From: Mytilus edulis
Lineage: Eukaryota > Mollusca > Bivalvia > Mytilida > Mytilidae
DNA length: 64,000 nucleotides
Direction: 5' to 3'
NCBI RefSeq assembly: GCF_963676685.1
Contig: NC_092346.1
Coordinates: forward strand, 95,221,917 to 95,285,916
In this document: positions 60,701 to 64,000 of the stretch, one piece after another
Position numbering within the stretch: the first letter of the stretch is position 1
Layout of the letters: each line of letters starts with the position of its first letter
Notes under the pieces: model-generated
The model's input: only the letters and a program-made list of their open reading frames with translations
Told to the model about the DNA's origin: nothing
Database searches by the model: none
Program-made: the position numbers and the translations under genes

Positions 60701-61945
60701 TAAAATATTCATTTTCTTTCATTTCAGAACTAATTATATCAGTCTAACATTGTTTTATAAAAATTTGAAGACCACAATTACTGAACAGAAACCAAAGTAT
60801 GAGAACGTCGGAGATGTGTTTTGTAAGAATTTATTATTATCGTGTAAACTTGTAAATTTTATAATCAATACGTCCTTGACTAGCATCCGAGGTCACCTTG
60901 CATACTTACTAAAGCATTCAATTGCTTTCTCATAAATGGGCATTCATTATCAAAATAAGAGTATGTAATATGATAGCCCATGAGACAACTATCTGCTAGA
61001 ACCCATAAAAAGATTTTATCACCATATTGAAACGTACAGAACCAGTTCACACATTTGCATTATCTTCAATTCAATACACTATTGATGTATGTAAACTTAA
61101 TGAGGAAGGTTTTGAACTGAAGCATGATGCCCTACAATTTATATAGTAAAAAATGTTAATAAAAAGCAAAACAAAGACGAACCGTAGTATTTCGAAATTG
61201 TGTTTGACAAGCAGCAAAGAGTAATAAAAAGAGATTTAAACAATAATGATTTTACGTTTTTTTTTTTACTGCTTCTACCCGGCTGGTAATGCAATTATGT
61301 CTTTGCACTCATCTTTCTCTATTTAATTTTACAAAATCAATCACAATAACGTAACATCAATTCTCAGATATCAGTATGTCGTGTTCAATTTCAATCTGAT
61401 TTATATACAGACCATCTGTACAAGCTTTGCTGGCAATGATCTGAAAACGGTCCGATGAACCTTCTGTTTTAAAGAACTTTTAGTTTCGCCGGCTTCGTCG
61501 GATTAAAACATACCTTTGAAAATTTGAAGGCTGAAATTTCATTGGCTGATGTAATAAACACCATTGCCGAGTGTTGTAAGGAAAGTTTCCACATAGAATT
61601 CGTCGGATTACGCATACATAAATCATCGGATATGATTAATAGATAACAACTGCTTAAAGCCTTAGGTCTATTAGATTGATTTAGTTTTTTTTTTAGTAAG
61701 ACTTTGTTTAACTGGAAATCTTATCCTTTCGATATATTGCTTATAGTTGACATCTTTTCTCTGTTTTAGCTAATGTTGGTGGACAAATGGGATTATTTCT
61801 TGGTGCAAGCATTCTGACTATAATTGAGCTGTGCGAATTTATTTTATTTGTAATATGGTATTTACTTGTTCGACTTTTTAGAAGAAATATTGTTGTTCAA
61901 AACGGAAATAAAATGCATCTATCGATTCAAGGACAGAAAAAATAA
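39584..61945 (+). CDS. DEG/ENaC-family cation channel subunit, whole gene (8 coding exons)
   Basis: Join 39584-39711, 43103-43652, 43903-44001, 51738-51888, 54560-54616, 56864-57014, 60728-60822 and 61770-61945. All introns are GT/AG and all phases agree, giving 1407 nt (468 residues plus TAA). Residues 1-43 are the cytoplasmic N-terminus, TM1 is about 44-66, followed by FPAVTICN (87-94). The ectodomain has a Cys-rich block (C275, C287, C291, C300, C302, then CSC in exon 6). TM2 is about 416-444, with SNVGGQMGLFLGAS leading into it and a G422-A423-S424 selectivity-filter motif. Family members form trimeric Na+-permeable plasma-membrane channels gated by protons, peptides or force; the gating stimulus here cannot be read. 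At 468 residues it is somewhat short for the family, mainly between TM1 and the palm. It could be ASIC-like or FMRFamide-gated-like. Family assignment is firm; subfamily is not. Confidence 0.93.
39752..39922 (-). repeat. Dispersed repeat, family B, in channel intron 1
   Basis: Reverse copy beginning 40 bp after exon 1: 'ttttgggtggggttcgtg', 'gccatggcgttgtctg', 'gtgtccctcttttag'. Confidence 0.65.
40610..40720 (+). repeat. Dispersed repeat, family C, partial
   Basis: Diverged copy: 'ggaaaatgtaaaacggaaag' to 'cctgacctggtatag'. Confidence 0.45.
40828..41035 (+). repeat. Dispersed repeat, family B
   Basis: 'gtcggaaataaactgacaac' to 'gatctcaggtgctccg', with a 3 x 24 bp expansion inside. Confidence 0.65.
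40855..40926 (+). repeat. Tandem repeat, 3 x 24 bp
   Basis: Three identical copies of a 24-bp unit beginning acggctaagaaattaaaa, inside a copy of the 'gacaacgccatgg' dispersed repeat. It looks like a local expansion within that copy. Confidence 0.9.
41085..41605 (-). pseudogene. Penelope-like fragment
   Basis: Contains the terminal segment ('ggtaggtcagattcagggg'), the YISQ-region equivalent, and at 41540-41600 the motif C neighbourhood ('ttcaacatagtcaccaaatt'), in order on the minus strand. No frame survives. Confidence 0.45.
42085..42268 (-). repeat. Dispersed repeat, family A2
   Basis: Reverse copy in channel intron 1, with 'tagattagaccgttgatttt' and 'actcataccacatct'. Confidence 0.6.
43103..43652 (+). 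CDS. DEG/ENaC channel exon 2 (TM1 and proximal ectodomain)
   Basis: Acceptor tttcttttcag ends at 43102; the exon completes Thr43 and encodes residues 44-226. It contains TM1 (LFWMIIWLLSAGYLLF), the post-TM1 FPAVTICN motif, several N-glycosylation sequons and the GLCVRFN segment typical of the palm. The ATG at 43113 is an internal Met47, not a start. The donor is gtaaca at 43653. Confidence 0.92.
43903..44001 (+). CDS. DEG/ENaC channel exon 3 (palm)
   Basis: A 99-nt, phase 0/0 exon encoding residues 227-259 (VVVHDQSEEV ... ISRKE). It matches the family's palm strand 'GLKVxxHDQ ... GFVVPP' that precedes the LPPP segment. Acceptor tttttatcag; donor gtatgt. Confidence 0.9.
44100..44490 (+). repeat. 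Dispersed repeat, family A, long copy in channel intron 3
   Basis: Forward copy from 'gtggtatagttgccaatgag' to 'cctaacctgggacagtgg'; close to the 5480-5850 copy in reverse complement. It begins about 100 bp after exon 3. Confidence 0.7.
44800..45140 (+). repeat. Dispersed repeat, family D
   Basis: 'aatggtgaatatgtcaaag' to 'ctctagccaatgtag'. A shorter relative lies at 50735-50870 ('gggaaatgtgccaaagagac'). Confidence 0.5.
45431..47183 (-). pseudogene. Penelope-like reverse transcriptase, two lesions
   Basis: Best copy in the window. Reading down the minus strand: 47183-46875 (ends ...FVFVPADIAANN) stops at an in-frame TGA. The same frame then resumes to TMYWLPKLHKKPYKYRFI (RT motif 1). A one-base frameshift near 46560 leads into a 380-codon frame with SFDFSTLYTTLPH (motif A), GIPMGTNCAPLIADLF (motif B), RYLDDIL (motif C) and the conserved C-terminal DKRDDFSFPIVNYPF and QGFRYHKLVKTF blocks. 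No GIY-YIG endonuclease is visible at either end. It lies antisense in intron 3 of the channel gene. Confidence 0.85.
47270..47830 (-). pseudogene. Second Penelope-like copy, C-terminal part
   Basis: Directly upstream on the minus strand of the better copy, so the two are head to tail. RNQCITGKLLIQGFRYHKLL is clear at 47518-47270. The region up to 47830 still resembles the DKRDDFSFPIVNF block but in broken frames. Confidence 0.65.
47862..48060 (+). repeat. Dispersed repeat, family E, beside Penelope copies
   Basis: Forward copy that starts 30 bp beyond the second Penelope-like copy, so it may be part of that element's terminal sequence. Confidence 0.55.
48145..48295 (+). repeat. Dispersed repeat, family C
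   Basis: 'tattgaactccgaggaaaat' to 'aactgtcatattcctgac'. The same text forms part of each tRNA-like unit at 37.7 and 38.3 kb. Confidence 0.6.
48425..48650 (-). pseudogene. Penelope-like 3' terminal fragment
   Basis: Same segment as 37021-37205 and 3270-3420, followed by a scrap near 48620 that matches the 'ttttcaaccgaccctcat' segment. Confidence 0.4.
49690..50640 (-). pseudogene. Penelope-like reverse transcriptase remnant
   Basis: 50640-50500 reads like the PADIAATNVVV segment before RT motif 1. 50342-50157 has a damaged motif B region (ADLFLFSYESEF). 50097-49738 has SPAYGIYISQLIRCSRTC and the C-terminal blocks. Frames are broken throughout. Confidence 0.65.
50735..50880 (+). repeat. Dispersed repeat, family D, short
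   Basis: 'gggaaatgtgccaaagagac' and 'caaccccaccgtagaacagc' match the start of the 44800 copy; the end is diverged. Confidence 0.45.
51165..51692 (+). mobile_element. Tandem retrozyme-derived repeat in channel intron 3
   Basis: One partial unit, a damaged hammerhead (51383-51426), then nearly a full second unit. In the second unit the ribozyme has been removed by a deletion, with 'ttaatttgg' joined directly to 'tatctatggtgag'. It ends about 45 bp before channel exon 4. Confidence 0.78.
51383..51426 (+). ncRNA. Hammerhead ribozyme remnant, inactivated
   Basis: CUGAUGA and GAAA survive, but stem II is mismatched (GGCU/AGAC). The cleavage triplet is GAC instead of GUC, removing the conserved U next to the scissile site. 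Confidence 0.7.
51738..51888 (+). CDS. DEG/ENaC channel exon 4 (Cys-rich thumb)
   Basis: Encodes residues 260-309 plus one base. YKYLPPPF opens it, followed by cysteines 275, 287, 291, 300 and 302 in the order seen in ASIC/FaNaC thumbs (CQRQCLQDLL, CSC). Acceptor tttcgacag; donor gtgagt at 51889. It starts only about 50 bp after a retrozyme-derived repeat ends. Confidence 0.9.
52105..52265 (+). mobile_element. Retrozyme fragment in channel intron 4
   Basis: The 3' part of a unit ('tatatttggcacaacc ... cctggtacc') with a damaged hammerhead at 52198-52238: CUGCUGA replaces CUGAUGA and GAAA is shortened. Confidence 0.65.
52266..54559. other. Channel intron 4, no other gene seen
   Basis: AT-rich. 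A diverged family C-like scrap at 53460-53560 ('gaacaactgtcacattcctg'); nothing else. Confidence 0.55.
54560..54616 (+). CDS. DEG/ENaC channel exon 5 (thumb)
   Basis: A small 57-nt exon, phase 1 in and 1 out, encoding PTGIYCSKERYLECF and following residues up to Met328. The motif aligns with the family's 'PYCTPEQYKEC' segment. Acceptor ttttttgcag; donor gtaagt at 54617. Confidence 0.88.
55283..55785 (+). repeat. Dispersed element with internal duplication and GACG array
   Basis: Two copies of a segment of about 190 bp (the first from 55337, the second from 55505, each starting 'ctatcattttctatgttcag') are followed by an imperfect (GGAC)n array. The complementary end blocks 'gatgccccact' (about 55320) and 'gtggggcat' (about 55770) suggest the element boundaries. 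Noncoding. Confidence 0.7.
55670..55735 (+). repeat. Imperfect (GGAC)n microsatellite
   Basis: Tetranucleotide run with gaca/gcac variants, part of the surrounding dispersed element. Confidence 0.9.
56334..56586 (+). CDS. Candidate first exon of an unidentified acidic protein
   Basis: ATG 56334 (context aacaATGG) opens 84 codons of unusually balanced composition, rich in Asp, Glu, Thr and Leu (DDDFDMTELDLLGPLIP near the start). A plausible donor gtaggt at 56587 is followed by TAA at 56607 if unspliced. The upstream 100 bp has more CpG than its surroundings and a CCAAT-box-like attgg at 56230. I do not recognise the protein; acidic hydrophobic N-termini of this kind occur in transcriptional regulators. 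It lies in channel intron 5, same strand, with no downstream exon identified. It could be a nested gene, an alternative first exon or a transposed gene fragment. Confidence 0.45.
56864..57014 (+). CDS. DEG/ENaC channel exon 6 (distal thumb/palm)
   Basis: Phase 1 in, 2 out. Encodes Trp329 to Ile378 and two bases, with the CSCPNEC motif and the LSYGLFPS strand typical of the end of the Cys-rich domain. Acceptor tatttcag; donor gtaggt at 57015. Reading through the donor meets a stop immediately, which supports the exon end. Confidence 0.9.
57085..57415 (+). repeat. Dispersed repeat, family A2, long copy
   Basis: 'gaggtggtataagtgacaat' through 'gctataaagggccccaag' to 'ttcctcacttaggacagg'. It starts 70 bp after channel exon 6. 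Confidence 0.65.
57590..57850 (-). pseudogene. Penelope-like C-terminal fragment in channel intron 6
   Basis: Closely resembles 45570-45800 on the same strand (the CITEKLLHQG-RYHKLV and STCR-LIRSGISHP blocks) but with stops. Confidence 0.55.
57851..58804. other. Channel intron 6, no other gene seen
   Basis: AT-rich sequence; an 88-codon frame at 58398-58664 has no recognisable content. Confidence 0.5.
58818..59802. mobile_element. Transposon-like element with long terminal inverted repeats
   Basis: About 165-bp inverted repeats (58818-58981 and 59639-59802), roughly 90% matched, starting AGGCACTGGCTACGG. The motif 'ggctacggttac' recurs at the inner end of each arm. Pairing continues weakly outward to TTAA at 58805 and 59814, so TTAA may be the real target site. 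The interior has no convincing gene (one 69-codon frame). It lies in channel intron 6. Confidence 0.75.
60028..60130 (+). repeat. Dispersed repeat, family B, partial
   Basis: 'gtggacattcaaactcataa' to 'gtatacaaaacac' in channel intron 6. Confidence 0.55.
60268..60605 (+). mobile_element. Retrozyme copy in channel intron 6
   Basis: Starts near 'ggtataaccagcccagtag' and follows the full unit through the hammerhead to 'cctggcatctatgaggag'. It is in sense orientation with the channel gene, about 120 bp before exon 7. Confidence 0.78.
60517..60560 (+). ncRNA. Type I hammerhead ribozyme, intact, intronic
   Basis: Stem I ACGUCA/UGGCGU (60517-60522 with 60555-60560), CUGAUGA (60523-60529), stem II GUCU/AGAC, GAAA (60543-60546), stem III ACGC/GCGU. 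Predicted cleavage is after 60554. Every core base is present, and stem I pairs slightly better than in the 4.8-kb copy. Confidence 0.83.
60728..60822 (+). CDS. DEG/ENaC channel exon 7 (pre-TM2 palm)
   Basis: A 95-nt exon, phase 2 in and 1 out, encoding Lys379 to Phe410 (SLTLFYKNLK ... ENVGDVF). This is the last palm strand before TM2. Acceptor ctttcatttcag; donor gtaaga at 60823. An intact hammerhead ribozyme repeat ends about 130 bp upstream. Confidence 0.88.
60823..61769. other. Channel intron 7
   Basis: Gap between exons 7 and 8, AT-rich, no repeats recognised. Confidence 0.6.
61770..61945 (+). CDS. DEG/ENaC channel exon 8 (TM2, C-terminus, stop)
   Basis: Encodes Ser411 to Lys468 and TAA at 61943-61945. 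SNVGGQMGLFLGAS is the family hallmark. TM2 continues as ILTIIELCEFILFVIWYLLV, then a short basic cytoplasmic tail of about 24 residues. Acceptor ctgttttag. Confidence 0.93.
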
Positions 61946-62546
61946 TTGTCTTTTGATCTATCTATTTGCTAAATTACAATTTTATTGGCAGTTTATATTG
62001 TTGGGTTTTTTTTTTTGCTTTTTTATGATGCTTCTTAGTTCTTTCTGAAAGTTCGTGGGTAATTTTGAATCACTGTTCAAACTGTTAAAACAACGTTCAA
62101 TATGGAAAAAATGTGTATTGAGAAAAAACGTAAAACACAAAATCGATTTCCCACGAATATATGTTTATCCTTAATCCGCGAAAATAAACATCCAAGAAAA
62201 ATAATGAATTCATATAAATCAATATATCAAAAATACGGTTATAATTTGTAGTTAATGCAGAACCTACGTGAGAGTTTGAATTAACAAACTTAAATTTGGA
62301 GATAAAATAAGCAATGATTACTCGTTTGGGGTTTTCTTTTTGTAATTGGGTACATTAATTTCTGAACATTCTACTAGCATAATTGAAAAGTCAGATCAGA
62401 TTTTTTTTCGAAAATTGATTAACAAAAATAGATGACATGTGACAGTCATTATACAAGAGGAGATATATTTGTTGGTAGATAAACAGAAAATACTGGAGAA
62501 GATATTATTAATCGGAGACATTTTGACGTTCGTGTGATACACACTT

Positions 62547-62552
62547 AATAAA
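62547..62552 (+). promoter_or_regulatory. Possible polyadenylation signal for the channel gene
   Basis: A canonical AATAAA lies about 600 bp after the stop codon. It is the first clear one I noticed downstream, but chance occurrence is likely in AT-rich DNA. Confidence 0.3.
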
Positions 62553-62870
62553 GTCAATGTTAAAAATAACTAGTGTTGTTGCTTATTTCTTCTGACTAAA
62601 AACGAATTCCATTGCGTAACAGAATAGACGATTTCCCATTTGTTATTATTATGGGGGCCTATAACAATTATTGCAACTCAAAACTGAAGTTTACCCATGC
62701 ATCCGTACTTTGATTTTGACACGACAGTACCTTGCAAACAAATATCCAAGACTGCAGTATTGTTTTACTTCAAATGATGGTTACATTGATTCCTTTGCAT
62801 CTGTATAACATTAAAAATAATTAGGTTAACCCCATATGTACCAAGATTGAGATTACATTTATTGATATAA

Positions 62871-62940
62871 CATATATACAAGAAATTTCTTGGTATAAAA
62901 TACGGTCCCATAAAATATATACAAGAAATTTCTTGGTATT
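62871..62940 (+). repeat. Direct repeat of a palindrome-bearing segment
   Basis: 'tatacaagaaatttcttggt' occurs at about 62874 and 62918. Each copy contains the palindrome caagaaatttcttg. Confidence 0.7.
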
Positions 62941-63374
62941 CCTAAACGGAAGATTATACACACAGAAGAAGTATACTTAAAAACAAAATTATTTACATAT
63001 AACTGTAATAGGACGTAATTTTTTTTCAACGTTGATGTTTTTCTAAATATTGTTCAACATTTCACAGCGTTTTAATACTTTTACCTTAGTATTAAACCTA
63101 TTTATTTACGTTTTACCTTAATAACTCATCCCTAGTTTTTGTAAACTATGTACTTGTATTTGTATTGTATCACAGATCTAATTTGTTCATTCATTTTGTG
63201 TTAATTTGTGTTTCTACGTTTTTAATCGAGCTAAGCCTTCCAATTGATATTTTATAGTGTGTCTTTCTATGTTGTGATTTTATATTATTGTTTCAGAAAA
63301 GAGAGAAGGTTTGGTACCATTAAAACGTTTAATCCCGCTGCAATTGTTTGCACCTTTCATAAGTCATGAATATG

Positions 63375-63612
63375 ATGTTCAGTGTTTGTCGTCTGTTTAA
63401 GTGATTAAATGTTTCTCGTTTCTCGTTTTCATATAGATTAGACCGTTAGTTTTCCTGTTTATACAAGTAATTTTTGGGGGTCCTGTATAGCTTGCACTTT
63501 TGTGTGAGCCAATGCTCAATGTTGAAGGTCGTACTTTGACCTATAATGGTTTACTTTTATAAGTTGTTAATTGGATGTAAAGTTGGTTTTTTTTGCATTC
63601 AAACCACATCTT
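63375..63612 (-). repeat. Dispersed repeat, family A2
   Basis: Reverse copy, 'gtttctcgtttctcgttttc' to 'aaaccacatctta'. Confidence 0.6.
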
Positions 63613-64000
63613 AATATGTCTTATTATTCGTATATATTCGACATGTTCGGATGAGATCAGAAAGGATCTCTATATAATTAACAGTTAAAGGGTAGAGGGA
63701 AGAACATGATTGTAGCAACAGTTCTTAAATACTGGACATTACTAGACAAATGGTTAAGTAAACACTACTCCAGCTTAAAATACATCTCACCAACATAAAA
63801 ACATTTTGAATATTTGCCAAGTAGTCAATACAAACATATCAACAAATAAACAGAATTCCGATTAGAAAAAAGGTTGCAACGATACTTTCATCAGAACATA
63901 GTAGACTAAACTGGAAAAAATCAGAGTATAAGTATTTAAACATATTGTCAGTAAATGCCGTGTGATTCTTGCTTTAAAATTGCAATATAACAGATTCAGA

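Larger units (their letters stand above)
61946..63374. other. 3' UTR and intergenic DNA
   Basis: Contains the putative AATAAA and the 62871 direct repeat; no further gene seen. Confidence 0.5.

Overview
The window looks like a piece of a bivalve mollusc nuclear genome, probably a marine mussel of the Mytilus type. This is inference from AT-rich DNA, large introns, abundant Penelope-like and LINE debris, and short repeats carrying hammerhead ribozymes, a class described from mussels. There are no operons and no prokaryotic features.

One host gene can be assembled with confidence. It is a degenerin/epithelial sodium channel (DEG/ENaC) family subunit on the + strand, in eight coding exons from 39584 to 61945. 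All splice sites are GT/AG, all phases agree, and the joined frame is 468 codons plus stop. A second possible host exon, an 84-residue acidic N-terminus with a splice donor, lies inside intron 5 (56334-56586). I could not assign it.

The rest is mostly mobile DNA. (1) 16948-22093 is a complete LINE between two identical 120-bp direct repeats. It has ORF1 (coiled coil, RRM-like region, RG-rich tail) and ORF2 (APE endonuclease, reverse transcriptase, CCHC-type C-terminus). ORF2 carries two TAG stops and one frameshift, and it is in frame with ORF1 across a single TAG. (2) Penelope-like reverse-transcriptase remnants occur at about a dozen places, the best at 45431-47183 (minus), in antisense inside intron 3 of the channel gene. 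(3) Short retrozyme-like repeats with type I hammerhead ribozymes occur at 4.7-5.3, 26.6-26.9, 51.2-51.7, 52.1-52.3 and 60.3-60.6 kb. The pair at 4.8 and 5.2 kb brackets a 369-nt unit. Ribozyme cores at 4830 and 60517 are intact by eye. (4) DNA-transposon-like elements with terminal inverted repeats lie at 11630-12076, 34463-35717, 58818-59802 and in a CpG-rich, probably Harbinger-derived cluster at 29.0-31.9 kb. (5) Roughly 0.54-kb units containing a tRNA-like head are repeated in tandem at 37.3-38.9 kb. (6) A 7 x 42 bp minisatellite lies at 24211-24503. (7) Several unnamed dispersed repeat families recur in both orientations.

Region by region: 0-8.6 kb, Penelope fragments, a retrozyme tandem and dispersed repeats; 8.6-16.8 kb, mostly AT-rich with one MITE and one Penelope fragment; 16.8-22.2 kb, the LINE; 22.2-29 kb, largely empty apart from the minisatellite and a retrozyme; 29-36 kb, two DNA-transposon regions; 36-39 kb, the tRNA-like tandem; 39.5-62 kb, the channel gene with repeat-filled introns; 62-64 kb, intergenic with a dispersed repeat at 63.4-63.6 kb. 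All calls come from reading the sequence by eye; no database search was possible.
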